DNA of 64,000 bases from Lycium barbarum (GCF_019175385.1 NC_083341.1:16748203-16812202); one strand, 5' to 3'; numbered from the stretch's first letter, positions 35,560-49,020 are shown. The notes: generated by a model from the sequence alone, not told the origin. Translations and numbers: made by a program.

Positions 35560-38500
35560 TTACCTCATTGGAGTTTCGTCTTGGATTTCTCCTGGCGGTT
35601 GGAATAAGTGCGGATACTTAGACTTCATACTCTCTTCCGCTTCCCAAGTCATTTCTTCCCGATTGTTGTTCCGCCACAGGACCTTAACTGAAGCTACCTC
35701 TTTGTTTCGAAGCTTTCGTACTTGCCTATCTAAGATGGCAATAGGCACCTCTTCATAAGTTAGCTTTTCCGTTATTTTCATATCATCTATCGGGACAATC
35801 TTTGTGGGATCTCCAACACACTTGCGGAGCATCGAAACATGAAAGATTGGATGAACTGATTAAAGTTCCGAAGGCAATTCCAATTCATAGGCTACCTGTC
35901 CCACCTTGCGGATGATTTTGTAGGGTCTGATGTACCTTGGACTTAGCTTCCCTTTCTTACCAAATCTCATCACCCCTTTCATTGGAGACACTGTCAAAAA
36001 TACCCAATCATTAATTTGAAACTCTAAGTCTCGTCAGCGGTTATCTGCATAGGACTTTTGGCGACTTTGAGTTGTCAACAACCGATCTCGGATGACCTTG
36101 ACCTTTTCTACTGCTTGTTGGATCAATTCATGGCCTATTAATTGTGCTTCTCCTATTTCGAACTATCTGATTGGAGATCTACATTTCCTTCCATATAACG
36201 CTTCATACGGAGCCATTTGTATACTAGAATGATAGCTATTATTGTATGCAAATTCGATAAGGAGTAAATGCTCGTCCCAACTACCACCGAAATCCATTGC
36301 ACATGCTCGTAGCATATCTTCTAAGGTCTGAATGGTACGCTCGGCCTGCCCATCAGTTTACGGATGAAACGTCGTGCTAAACTTCACTTGCGTGCCCAAA
36401 CCTTCTTGGAAAGACTTCCAGAACTTAGCTGTGAACTGCGCTCCCCTGTTTGTGATAATAGACAATGAAATACCATGAAGTCGCATGATTTCCTTGAGAT
36501 ACAGGTTTGCATAGTCTTCTGCTGAGTACGTGGTTCTAACTGGGAGAAAATGGGCTATTTTTATCAGCCTATCCACGGTCACCCATATAGAATCATATTT
36601 ACCACGAGAGCGAGGTAATCCCATGATGAAATCCATGTTGATCACTTCCCATTTCCTAGTAGGTATTTCTATAGCTTGCAATAACCCTCCCGGCGTCTGA
36701 TGCTCAACTTTCACTTGTTGGTAATTTGGACATTGTGCCACAAATTCTGCTATATCTCTCTTCATGCCATCCCACCAATACATCATATTAAGATCATGAT
36801 ACATTTTGGTTGAACCCAGGTGAATAGAATATCGAGAACAATGTGTTTCTTCTACAATTTGCCGGCGCAAATCCGCCACATTCGGCACACATAACCTGCC
36901 TCGGTATCTAAGGATCCCATCCATGGAAAATTCAAACGGAGACTTTTCCTTCCCATGAGATGTGTCTTTATGACGACATAACTGAGGATCTTCATATTGT
37001 CATTCTTTCACTTCCATATCCAAGAACAAAATTGTGGAATCATTGATACTAAATCGATTACACGCACTCCAAGGTTAGCCAATCGGTGAAGTTCTTAAAC
37101 CATCACCTTCCTTTCCGGAGGGACTTCGCATAAACTGGCCATTGATCGGCGGCTAAGTGCATCGGCTACTACATTTGCCTTCCCGGGGTGGTATAGAATA
37201 CCAACATCATAATCTTCTAATAATTCTAACCACCGCCTCTGTCACAAATTCAACTCCTTCTACTTAAAAATGTACTGAAGACTTTTGTGATCTGTATAGA
37301 TATCCACATGCACACCATACAAATAATGTCTCCACATTTTTAAGGCATGAATGACCGCAGCCAATTCGAGATCATGAATTGGATAATTCTTTTCATGTTT
37401 CCGCAATTGTCGCGAAGCATATGCAATAACCTTACCATGCTGCATCAATACGCATCCCAATCCGACACCCGAAGCGTCACAATACACAACATAACCATCT
37501 GACCCTTCTGGGAGTGTTAAAACTGGAGCTGAGGTCAACCTGTTTTTCAACTCTTGGAAACTACGTTCGCAAGCATCATTCCATTGAAACTTAGCTGATT
37601 TCTGGGTTAACTTCATCAGTGGGGATGAAATAGATGAAAAGCCCTCTACAAACCGTCTATAATAGCCTGCCAAACCCAGAAAGCTACGAACTTCTGTGGG
37701 CGTCGTAGGCCTTGGCCAAGTCTTCACAGCTTCGATTTTCTGAGTATCGACTCGCATGCCATCACCTGAAATAACATGGCCCAGAAATGTTACCGAATTC
37801 AGCCAGAACTCACACTTTAAAAATTTCGCATATAATTCCCGGGCCCGAAGAATGCCAAGAACAATTCTCAAATGATCTGCATGTTCCGATTCCGTGCGAG
37901 AATACACCAGAATGTTATCGATAAATACAATCACAAATAGATCCAAGAGAGGCTTGAATACGTTGTTCATCAAATTCATAAATACAGCCGGAGCATTAGT
38001 CAACCCGAATGACATCACTCGAAATTCATAGTGGCCATATATCGTTCTGAAGGCTGTTTTAGGAATATCCGCTTCTCTAACTCTCACTTGACGGTAGCCC
38101 GACCTCAAATCTATTTTGGAAAACCACTTGGAACCTTACAATTGATCGAGAAAATCGTCGATCCTTGGGAGAGGATATTTGTTCTTTATCGTCACCTTGT
38201 TCAATTCCCTATAGTCAATACACATTCGTAGAGAGCCGTCTTTCTTTCTCACAAACAAGACCGGTGCTCCCCACGGCGACGAGCTGGGTCTAATAAATCC
38301 TTTCTCGAGCAAGTCTTTCAGTTGTGCCTTTAGCTCTTTTAATTCTGCCGGAGCCATTCGATAAGGAGGAATAGAAATAGGCTTTTTTTCCGGCAACACA
38401 TCAATAGTGAAATCAATCTCTCTCTCTGGTGGAAGACCTGGAAGTTCATCCGGGAATACGTCTGGAAATTTGTTCACCACCGGAACTGACTGAAAAGTTG

Positions 38501-38996
38501 GTGGTTCTGCCGCGGTGTCATGAACCCGAACTAAATGATAAAAATATCCCTTGGCTATCATCTTCCTCGCCTTGAGGTAGGAAATAAACCTACCCTTTGG
38601 CGATGCTGCATTACCCTTCCATTCAAGCACGGGCTCTCCCGAAAATTGGAATCGAACCACTTTTGTCCGGCAATCAACATTTGCATAGCACGAATCCAAC
38701 CAATCCATACCCATTATTACATCGAAATCTACCATTTCCAGCTCAATCAAATCGGTTTGGGTCTGACGATCACATGTAACAATGACACAATTTCTGTATA
38801 CTTGTCTTGCTATCACGGGTTCACCAACCGGGGTAAGCACCTCAAGGGGTTTAATGGACTCGGGTTTCACCCCAATCCAACCGGAAACATATGGAGTAAC
38901 ATAAGAAAATGTAGAACCTGGATCTATCAACGCATACACATCACGAGAGAATATAGACAATATACTTGTGACTACATCCGGAGAGGACTCGAGATC
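35560..38996 (-). pseudogene. pol of element B
   Basis: Continues in frame from gag past the TAG at 38999-38997. Protease [14 protein letters not shown] with [17 protein letters not shown] and [10 protein letters not shown]; then a TAA (38138-38136, CAA in A). The RT active site reads FIDN instead of FIDD (codon AAC at 37917-37915, GAC in A), which should abolish polymerase activity. RNase H follows ([17 protein letters not shown]) and stops at TAG 37262-37260 (CAG in A). Integrase (36924-36358) has a disrupted zinc finger (CPNYQQ for CPNCQQ) and ITNRGAQFT where the second catalytic Asp is expected (codon 36450-36448). The C-terminal part (35832-35560) has VRKLRNKEVASVKVLWRNN and EEMTWEAEESM, a chromodomain-like tail. 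Inactive. Confidence 0.9.
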
Positions 38997-40340
38997 CTAT
39001 CGTCCCGCTAAAGTATATATACGGGGCTGAGTGGCACCTGGAGTAGATGTTGCCCCTCGACCTCTACCTCGGCTTGCTGTCATCTGAGGAGTCTGCCCTG
39101 CCGGGTGTGCTGATGAGGAACCCGCTACTGAGCCTGTGGGCTGAACCCCACCTCTACCATATCGCGAGGGACAATCTCGTATCAAATGTCCAGTCTGCCC
39201 ACAAACATAACAACCATCAGTGTCCTGACGATACGACCCTGAATGTATTTTGTGGCACCGACCACATCGTGGAACTGGTGGTCGCCTCTGACTGTAATCA
39301 TCCCCAAACTGAGAACCCGAAGCTCTCGAGCTCTGACCCTGTCCTGATGGAAAAGAGTGATCGAACCCCCTGTCTGCAAACCGGGGAGGTGCACTAGTCG
39401 CTGACTGTCCTGAATGTCGGGAATAAGCCTGCCTCGATCCCCCTCTATAATCGCTGCCTGTGCCCATAGATCTAGCCCTTTTTCTTGGCCTCCTATCACT
39501 GTCGCGATCACCCCTTTGTGGTTGTTGTCGCCCCTCCAAATTCTGAGCATGGGCCTGTATCCGGGAAATATCAATCCCGTCTTGCAAAGAAGCTGTCAAA
39601 CAATCTCTAAATAAATGTGGTCCTAAACCACTCACAAATCTATGTACCCGATCTCCTATGTCGGCCACCATGGTCGTAGCATATCTAGCCAAGGAATTGA
39701 ATTGCATGCTATACTCCCGGGCACTCATATTCCCTTGCCTCAAATTCAAAAATCTATCTGCCCTAGCTCGGCGGACCTAGGGTGGCAAATAGTGATGAAT
39801 AAAAGCATCCACGAACTCTTGCCAAATCGGAGGATGCACGTTATCTCCTCTTGATAATACCCAATTGTTATACCATAAAATCGCAACATCCCGGAGTCTA
39901 TAAGATGCCAACTCCATGGATTCAGTTTCGGAGGCATGGACAATCTTCAATGTCCTCAACATTTCATCAATAAAACCTTGTGGGTCTTCCTCTGGCTTTG
40001 ACCCGAATAACTCTGGAGGATTTAGGCTCATAAAATCACGGGCCTTGGTACTTGCTGCCCGGTCACTTGGACCTGCACTCTGCCACTGAGCCTGTGCGGC
40101 AACTAACTGAGTCAACAACTGAACGACATCTCGTAAATCCTGATTTGGAGCAATAGGGGGAGGAGCTGGGGTCCTCTCATGCTCCTCTGCTGCTGGAGGG
40201 ATAGAAGAAGAAGTGGGAGTGGCATGCGAGGAAGTAGCACTCTGAGCCTCGCTATGTCCTAACTCAACTGGAGGTTCTCGGCTGGTACCTTCACCGGCGG
40301 CATTTAATATTGAGAGGATTTGCTTCTTTCTTGGCGGCAT
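38997..40340 (-). pseudogene. gag of element B
   Basis: Starts MPPRKKQ at 40340. Full Gag layout: Pro-rich N-terminus, Gag core, Arg-rich region (RRPRKRARS), zinc knuckle CYVCGQTGHLIRDC, Gly/Arg/Thr-rich tail. One private lesion: GAG to TAG after HHYLPP (39780-39778). Otherwise open for about 448 codons to the TAG at 38999-38997 that separates it from protease, all in one frame. Element A has GAG at the private site and the same TAG at the end. Confidence 0.9.
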
Positions 40341-40529
40341 CGCTGAAATCATAACACACAATTAGAATAAAGTGGATCTTACATTATGGCTCTATCGCAC
40401 GATCTATGAAAAGAAAGATGGTCATTTTTCCTAAATGTCCTGCAGCCTCTTATTTATTGATGTGGCGCGCTACACACCATAAACAAGACTCTACTAGACA
40501 CGGCTCGTAGACACTTCCTAGGACGAACT

Positions 40530-40541
40530 GCTGTGATACCA
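40530..40541 (-). other. Primer-binding site of element B
   Basis: Minus strand TGGTATCACAGC, one base different from the tRNA-Met complement in element A. Confidence 0.85.
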
Positions 40542-40545
40542 CTTT

Positions 40546-43082
40546 TGTCACGACCCAGCTAGGGGCCGCGACAGGTACCCGGGACTAACCACCGAGCACC
40601 GCTCGTAATATTGCCTCTTAGACTCATTCAACAATCATTTATTGATTTCACGCTTATTTTACAAAAGAAATTGTTTTAATACAACAACGTATATCGATAT
40701 ATTTACACAAAATCCACGTCGTGAAACCACATGACCCACATTGAGTATCTACGAGCCTCTAAGAGATGATATCTACAATTGTACACAAAATAATCATCGT
40801 AGGCACCTCCGGGACAATGGAGTGCCTTCAGTCAGCTAGTGGCCTCTAAGAATCCAGAGCAAGGTCTCCTCCCTGTCTACCTGTGAGCATGAACACAATG
40901 TTCAAATAAAAAGGACGTCATTACGAATATTGTACTGAGTATGTAAGGCAGGAATAAAATAAACAAACATAATGAGAAGATCATGCGTCATGAGACAAGG
41001 ACCATAACCTGCACAAGTGTCATAGGAAAATGTAATACTTACTTATATCACATTTTATACAATCATAGTATACATGTTATCTCATCCCATACATCATCGA
41101 GTACATCATCATATTCACATCATAAGCTGTATCGTCACCCGCGTCCGGGTAACCCACATATGCCGCCCACTAGTGGTGATCATGCCCGGCCCTCTAAGCT
41201 CGGTGTAACATCGCAGCCCGCATTAGCGGTGACATTCCCGGCCATATAGGCGCGGTGGAATCATACGCAGCCCGCAATCGCGGTGACATGCCCAGCCAAA
41301 TAGGCGCGGTGCAATCGTATCATCACAGAATCAATCATAACATATCACTATTTCACATCGTCATCATATTACAACTAGCATTGTTAATCATCCTTTAGAC
41401 ATCTCATACATTAGCATTATGAAAATATATTAAGCCTTAAGGGCAACCACACTATGGCGGGGTGACGTAAGGTCGTGAACCCCCGAGTGTAATATGAACC
41501 TTTATAAGTATCATGCCTCGCCTTGAAGGAAGTAAAACATAAGGCGAGTGTTAACAATATTAGCATCATTAGCATTGTAGGAACATCGTGTCACAGTTTC
41601 TCAAATCTCTATACTCTAGCTCATTATCATCATTATCATGTTCGTAGGTGATTCAATATATAGAAGGACTCATAAGCTTCATCTTAAAGGAGGGTAGTGG
41701 GAAACTTGAAGGATTCATGCCTTTTGGAAGAAGAGTTAAGCCTCACATACCTTTCTCGTTTAAGCAATCTAGCGTTCGCTTATTCTTCTTCAATGTCGTG
41801 TCTCTACCTTCAAAAGAAGATTCGTACTAACATTAGTCAATCAACCATAAGAACGCACTACTAATTTTAGAGAAAATCGGGCAGCACTTCCTTTGTTTAT
41901 AATACTTTTCCCGTATTTCATATCAACTACCAAACATCTATAACATAACTCACAATATCGCAAGCAACAATCGTCATTTATATACTTTAGGCAAAATCCA
42001 CCATTTCTCTCTAATTTCTTCACATTTATGGTTATAGGTTCGCTATCATAGTTTCCCACGTATCACACTTACCTCATGGTCTACATATCATTTATAACGT
42101 ATTCATACTCATAACACCCTAACATTCATGATTCAATTCAACTACCATTCAAACATGACACTATTCACTCTTGAATGACCCATTTGTTATGCTTCTCTAC
42201 AAGTTGGGTACCTTAACCTTCCAATACTTTAAACAACATGTAATGGTCATGAAACTTACCTTGGATTATGATTGAACAAGCCTTGAGTGTAGTTTCCTTT
42301 CTAGCACCAAAACCCTATCTCATCTCTTTTGGGTTTTCTTGAATTAGATAAACTTTGGCTAGGTTTCATACACTTGGGTTCATGGATTTGGTGTTATTGA
42401 TCATGGATTTCCCTTGAGTTCTTTTGTGTATGAATGTTAGAGAAGGTTCTAGAGGTTTCCTTGGCCAAAAATGATGAAAAATGTGATTTTGATCGAGTTG
42501 GGTATATTTAAAGTCGTCCAGAAAATTCTGGACCGTCACAACATGCGGCACGCTTTGCGAGCCGCATGTTGTGTCGCAAAGCTTTCCAACTGACCAACTC
42601 TCACTGGCACACTTTACGGTGGAACTTCGTGGCCGCATGTCATGTTTGCGGGCCGCATGTTGCACCGCAAAGTGCGCCAGAATGTGATATTCTGCCCCCG
42701 AAATGTATGTCGTAGAATGCCCATACCTTTTGATCCCGATATGCTGTGAGGGCCTACGACCTATGGTTGGAAAGATATTTCAATTATCTACAACTTTCAT
42801 TCTTGGTGTTTTCCCAAATGCCAACTTTATAATAGCGTTTTGTCCCCTCCAAACCAGATCATCCGAAAATGTTTTCCTTAACTCGCCATTTTGGATGGCT
42901 TATGCCCATATTTGGCTTATGGGTCCTTCTTGAAACTTACTTGACACTTTATTACCAATATAAGGGACATTATAATTCTCCTCCAAAATGTCATTAAGAC
43001 ATCATTAATTCGATACTCGTAATTCTTGTCGTTCGTCAGTCAATTCACTATGCATGAACGAAAAATTTTCCGAGGTGTAACA
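40546..43082 (-). mobile_element. 5' LTR of element B
   Basis: 2537 bp, TGTTACACCTCGG (at 43082) to GGGTCGTGACA. Near-identical to the 3' LTR apart from that LTR's private 60-bp insertion and a 20-nt loop difference in the palindrome near 42545. Confidence 0.92.
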
Positions 43083-44882
43083 TGCAGCATGGTAAGGTTA
43101 TTGCATATGCTTCGCGACAATTGCGGAAACATGAAAAGAATTATCCAACTCATGATCTCGAATTGGCTGCGGTCATTCATGTCTTAAAAATGTGGAGACG
43201 TTATTTGTACGGTGTGCATGTAGATATCTATACAGATCACAAATGTCTTCAGTACATTTTTAAGCAGAAGGACTTGAATCTGGGACAGAAGCGGTGGTTA
43301 GTATTATTAAAAGATTATGATTTTGACATTCTATACCACCCGAGAAGGCGAATGTAGTAGCCGTTTAATCGATCCGGGTGATGCAGGGATTAGTATCAAT
43401 GATTCCACAATTTCGTCCTTGGATATGGAAGTGAAAGAACAACAGTATGAAGATCCTCAGTTATGTCGTCATAGAGACACATCTCATGGGAAGGAAAAGT
43501 GTCCGTTTGAAGTTTCCATGGATGGGGTCCTTAGATACCGAGGCAGGTTATGTGTGCCGAATGTGGCGGATTTGCGCCGACGAATTCTAGAAGAAGCACA
43601 TTGTTCTTGATATTCTATTCACCTGGGTTCAACCAAAATGTATCATGATCTCAATATGATGTATTGGTGGGATATCATGAAGAGAGAAAGAGCAAAATTT
43701 GTGGCACAATGTCCAAATTGCCAACAAGTGAAAGTTGAGCATCAGAAACCGGGAGGTTTATTGCAAGCTATAGAAATACCTACTTGGAAATGGGAAGTGA
43801 TCAACATGGAGTTCATCGTGGGATTACCTCGCTTCCGTGGTAAATATGATTCTATATGGGAGATCATGGATAGGCTGACAAAAGCAGCCCATTTTTCCCC
43901 AGTCAGAACCACGTAGTCAGCAGAAGACTATGCGAGGTTGTATCTCAAAGAAATTGTGTGACTCCATGGTATTCCATTGTCCATTATCACAGATACAGGG
44001 GAACAGTTTACAGCTAAGTTCTGGAAGTCTTTCCAATAAGGTTTGGGCACGCAAGTGAAGTTTAGCACGGCGTTTCATCCGCACACTGATGGGCAGGCCG
44101 AGCGTACCATTCAAAACTTAGAAGATATGCTACGAGCATGTGAACTGGATTTCGGTGGTAGTTGGGACGAGCATTTACCCCTTATCAAATTTGCATACAA
44201 TAATAGCTATCATTCTAGTATACAAATGGCTCCGTATGAAGCGTTATATGGAAGGAAATGTATATCTCCAATCGGATGGTTCGAAATAGGAGAAGAACAA
44301 TTAATAGGCCTTGAATTGATCCAACAAGCAGTAGAAAAGGTCAAGGTGATCCGAGATCGGTTGTTGATAGCTCAAACTCGCCAAAAGTCCTATGCGGACA
44401 ACTGCCGACGAGACTTAGAGTTTCAGATTCATGATTGGGTATTTTTGAAAGTGTTGCTAATGAAAGGGGTGATGAGATTTGGTAAGAAAGGGAAGCTAAG
44501 TCCAAGGTACATCGGACCCTACAAAATCATCCGCAAGGTGGGATAGGTAGCCTATGAATTGGAATTACCTTCGGAACTTGAATTAGTTCATCCAGTCTTT
44601 CATGTTTCGATGCTCAGCAAGTGTGTTGGAGATCCCACAAAGATTGTCCCGATAGATGATGTGCAAATAACGGAAAAGTTATCTTATGAAGAGGTGTCTA
44701 TTGCCATCTTAGATAGGCAAGTGCGAAAGCTTCAAAACAAAGAGGTAGCTTCAGTTAAGGTCCTGTGGCGGAACAACAATCGGGAAGAAATGACTTGGGA
44801 AGCGGAAGAGAGTATGAATTCTAAGTATCCGCACTTATTCCAACTCCCAGGAGAAATCCAAGATGAACCGCCAATGAGGTAA
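43083..44882 (+). pseudogene. pol of element A, second part: RNase H, integrase, chromodomain-like end
   Basis: Resumes RNase H ([36 protein letters not shown]). A deletion around 43355, compared with B, removes the linker and shifts the frame. Integrase has an intact CPNCQQ zinc finger but TGA at 43608, TAG and TGA-type stops near 43915-44038, and NMEFIVGLP where the first catalytic Asp is expected (GAG at 43809-43811; Asp in B). The second Asp (ITDTGEQFT) and the third-residue region ([11 protein letters not shown]) remain. TAG at 44544-44546. The chromodomain-like tail (VRKLQNKEVASVKVLWRNN, MTWEAEE) ends at 44882. The tail is the feature that places the family among chromoviruses. Confidence 0.88.
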
Positions 44883-45073
44883 GGTACGTATACTTTAATT
44901 TTTATATTTTTGGTCGTGTGTGGCCATAGATATGTTGCTATTGTTATGTAGCCCTGTGAGGCGATGATATTATGGGTTGTTGTGACAGGTTAGTAGTGCC
45001 ATATTACAGGGGAAACTCTGGCGAAATTTTCATAGAATCCCGAATAGTTTAACATTCGAGGACGGATGTTTCC

Positions 45074-45086
45074 AAGGGGGGAAGAA
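45074..45086 (+). other. Polypurine tract of element A
   Basis: AAGGGGGGAAGAA directly before the 3' LTR. Confidence 0.88.
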
Positions 45087-47653
45087 TGTTACACCTCGAA
45101 AAAAATATTTGTTCATGCACAGTGAATTGACTGACAAAGGGCAAGAATTACGATTATCAAATTAATGATGTCTTAATGACATTGTGGAGAAGAATTATAA
45201 TGTCCCTTATATTGGTAATGAAGTGTCAAGTAAGTTTCAAGAAAGACCCATAAGCCAAATATGGGCATAAGCCATCCAAAGGGGCGAGTTAAGGAAAACA
45301 TTTTCGGATGATCTGGTTTGGAGGGGCAAAAACGCTATTATAAAGTTGGCATTTGGGAAAACACCAAGAATGAAAGAGATTTCCAACCATAGGTCGTGGG
45401 CCCTCACAGCATATCGGGATCAAACGTTATGGTCATTTTACGACAGACCGTTCGGGGGCAGAATATCACATTCTGGCGCACTTTGCGGCGCAACATGCGG
45501 CCCGTAAACACGACATGCGGCCACGCAGTTCCACCGCAAAGTGTGCCAGTGAGAATTAGTCAGCTGGAAAGCTTTGCGACACAACATGCGGCTCACAGAG
45601 CATGCTTTGCGTCTCGCAAAGCGTGCCGCATGTTGTGTCGGTCCAGAATTTTCTGGACCACTTTAAATATACCCAACTCGACCAAAATCACATTTTTCAT
45701 CATTTTTGGCCAAGGAAACCTCTAGAATCTTCTCTAACATTCATCCACAAAAGAAATCAAGGGAAATCCATGATCAATAACACCAAATCCATGAACCCAA
45801 GTGTATGAAACCTAACCAAAGTTCATCTAGTTCAAGAAAACCCAAAAGAGAGGAGATAGGGTTTTGGTGCTAGAAAGGAAACTCCACTCAAAGCTTGTTC
45901 AACCATCATCCAAGGTAAGTTTCTTGGCCATTACATGTTGTTTATGTTATTCGAAGGTTAAGGTACCCGACTTGTAGAGAAGCATAGCAAATGGGTCATT
46001 CAAGACTGAATAGTGTCATGTTTGAATGGTAGTTGAATTGAATCATGAATGTTAGGGTGTTGTGAGTATGAATACGTTATAAATGATATTTATACCATGA
46101 GATAAGTGTGATACGTGAAAAAATATGATAGCGAACCTATAACCATAAATGTGAAGAAATTAGAGAGAAATGGTGGATTTTGCCTAAAGTATATAAATGA
46201 TGATTGTTGCTTGCGATATTGTGAGTTATGTTGTAGATGTTTGGGAGTTGATATGAAATACGGGAAAAGTAGTATAAACAAAGGAAGTGCTGCCCAATTT
46301 TCTCTAGAATTAGTAGTGCGTTCTTATGGTTGATTAACTAATGTTAGTACGAATCCTCTTTTGAAGGTAGAGACGCGACATTGAAGAAGAATAAGCACGC
46401 TAGATTGCTTAAACGAGAGAGGTATGTGAGGCTTAACTCTTCTTTCAAAAAGCATGAATCCTTCAAGTTTCCCACAATCCTCCTATAAGATGAAACTTAT
46501 GAGTCCTTCTATATATTGAATCACCTACGAACATGATAATGATGATAGTGAGCAAGAGTATAGCGATTCGAAAAACTGTGACACGATGTTCCTACAATGC
46601 TAATGATGCTAATATTGTTAACACTCGCCTTATGGTTTACTTCCTTCAAGGCGAGGCATGATACTCATAAAGGTCCATAATACACTCGGGGGTTCACGAC
46701 CTTACGTCACCCCGACATAGTGTGGTTGCCCTTAAGGCTTAATGTATGTTCTTAATGATAATGTATGATATGTCTAAAGGATGATTAACAATGCTAGTTG
46801 TAATATGATGACGATGTGAAATAGTGATATGTTATGATTGATTCTGTGATGATACGATTCCACCACGCCTATTTGACCGGGCATGTCACCGCGATTGCGG
46901 GCTGCGTATGATTCCACCGCACCTATATGGTCGGGCATGTCACCGCTAATGCGGGATGCGATGTTACACCGAGCCTAGAGGGTCGGGCATGATCACCACT
47001 AGTGGGCGGCATATGTGGGTTACCCGGACGCGGGTGACGATACAGATTATGATGTGATGATGTATATGATGATGTATGTGATGATGTATGGGATGAGATA
47101 ACATGTATACTATGATTGTATAAAATGTGATATAAGTAAGTATTACATTTGCCTATGACACTTGTGCAGGTTATGTCCTTGTCTCATGACGCATGATCTT
47201 CCCATTATGTGTGTTTATTTCATTCCTGTCTTACATGCTCAGTACAATGTTCGTACTGACGTCCTTTTTCTTTGGACGTTGTGTTCATGCCCACAGGTAG
47301 ACAGGGAGGAGACCTTGCTCCGGATTCTTAGAGGCCGCTAGCTGACTGAAGGCACTCCATTGTCCCGGAGGTGCCTACGATGATTATTTTGTGTACAATT
47401 GTAGATATCATCTCTTAGAGGCTCGTAGATACTCAATGTGGGTCATGTGGTTTCACGACGTGGATTTTGTGTAAATATATCGATATATGTTGTTTTATAA
47501 AAGCACTATGTTTTGAAATGGAAAGCAGTTTCTTTTGTAAAATAAGCGTGAAATCAATAAATGATTGTCGAATGAGTCTAAGAGGCAACATTACGAGTGG
47601 TGCTCGGTGGTTAGTCTCGGGTACCCGTCGCGGCCCCTAGCTGGGTCGTGACA
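45087..47653 (+). mobile_element. 3' LTR of element A
   Basis: 2567 bp, TGTTACACCTCG to GGGTCGTGACA. Palindrome arms 45577-45592 and 45625-45640 are perfect. Serves as the empty-site reference for solo LTR C. Confidence 0.92.
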
Positions 47654-48695
47654 AAGACATCTTCATGATGACTGATGACCACAAACCTGCATCCTAAACA
47701 ATCAGCACACTTTTATAATGTTTCAATCACTTGGAGTTCTCCTCTTCCTCTTCATTTCCAGCTCTTGACGATTCAAACTAGCGCTAATGAGAAAAATACC
47801 AAAAGTGAATTAATACTCCCTTGAAACAATGAGTAGTCCGATAAAGAATATACACTTGTCCCAAGGACTCAATAAAAATAAATTTTGATGACCAGAAATA
47901 AAACCTTATTGCAAACAGATCATAAGATGTAATGAAATGCTTCTTCTTAAGCAAAACCAAACACTCACCTACAAATACAACTTCCTCACATACGGATACC
48001 AAATTCCCATGAAAGCAGCAAGAATGGAGGACCAACTAAATTATCCCCCAAAAAACTTTTCATTCTAAATTTTCATTATCCATCACTACACAAGATACAT
48101 GCTCAATTTTACAAAGAAAAACAGATTGGAAAATCCATAGGGGGTAGGGGTCAAGACAATTACTTGCAAGCAAAATAGAAACACCTAATTGAAATACAAG
48201 AAAGCCATCTTTTGGCAGGATGGCTATCAATTGAAGTACAAGAAAGATCATCTACTAATATGTATATTCTGTATGTTAATATATGTTTTGATATGGTACT
48301 TCGGCATCTCTGTAATTATTTTTCTAAATACCGAAGAACACCTAATTTTTTTTAAAAATTAAACCAAATGCAATATCGAATACCGAAAATAAATTCAGTT
48401 TCAATTTGTTAATTCGGTATATACATAAAATTATGCACATACTAGGTGAGACCATCAATTTTGGGACAAAAGTTTGAGTCGGAGGTTTTTAAATTCATTT
48501 TTAAGAAATTCAAAAGATAGTAACTCCAGAAACTAGTGCAAATCATTTAAGAACAAGAAAGATAGTTTATGCAACTCCGCCCCCCAATAAAAAAAAAAAA
48601 ACAAGAAGGTACTACAACTTACGTGGTTTCCCTGAGTCTATCCAATCCAGGTCCTAACCTACAAAAATAAAATAAGAAGTAAGCTGCTAGAGGAA
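47654..48695. repeat. Host segment duplication, copy P (right part)
   Basis: Matches 59892-60990 and the short pieces 61699-61724 and 62514-62530. No intact gene. On the minus strand short splice-like signals exist, for example a GTGAGT donor at about 47966-47971 and a possible terminal exon ending in KRKRRTPSD at about 47728-47784, but no protein was recognised. Confidence 0.8.
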
Positions 48696-48925
48696 AGGGC
48701 GAAAAATCCAATTTTGAATATCACTTAAACCTGTTTATTGATTTTTCCTCTGACCCTATGTTTCTCTCTGCTTATTTTGTTCTTACGCTTATGAAAAGAA
48801 GGATATTTTTTTCAAGAATAGAAGTAAGAACTAAGGTACACAGACGTGATTGAGGAAATAAGTTGAAGCTCCTGCCCCATAAACAATTAATATAACAGCA
48901 AGGACCAGACATGACCGAGTTGAGT

Positions 48926-48939
48926 TAATAATAATAATA

Positions 48940-49018
<79 letters not shown>

Positions 49019-49020
49019 CA
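48926..49020. repeat. TAA microsatellite
   Basis: About 30 TAA/AAT units with one TAG interruption, ending in AACAACAAC. Confidence 0.9.

Larger units (their letters stand above)
32761..43082 (-). mobile_element. Ty3/gypsy element B, full length, nested in A
   Basis: A 10,322-bp element of the same family as A in the opposite orientation: 5' LTR 40546-43082, gag, pol, purine tract, 3' LTR 32761-35355. Flanked by TGCAG. The coding order and lengths are complete, but with separate nonsense and catalytic mutations. Younger than A by position. Confidence 0.93.
24017..47653 (+). mobile_element. Ty3/gypsy element A (Tekay/Del-type chromovirus), with nested insertions
   Basis: Complete element: LTR 24017-29652, primer-binding site, gag, protease, RT, RNase H, integrase, chromodomain-like end, purine tract, LTR 45087-47653. 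It begins TG, ends CA, and is flanked by the 5-bp target duplication AAGAC (24012-24016, 47654-47658). The uninterrupted target exists at 59892-59896 in copy Q. After removing the two insertions it is about 10.2 kb. The lineage is inferred from the long LTRs, tRNA-Met primer site and integrase C-terminus. All coding parts are broken. Confidence 0.93.

Noticed and set aside
24017..47653. A single giant 23.6-kb retrotransposon
   Set aside because: Internal TSDs and opposite-strand gag-pol show nested insertions in a roughly 10.2-kb element.
47728..48060. Minus-strand splice-like signals in copies P and Q as a functional host gene
   Set aside because: The open stretches are short, frames do not join across the putative introns, and no protein was recognised.
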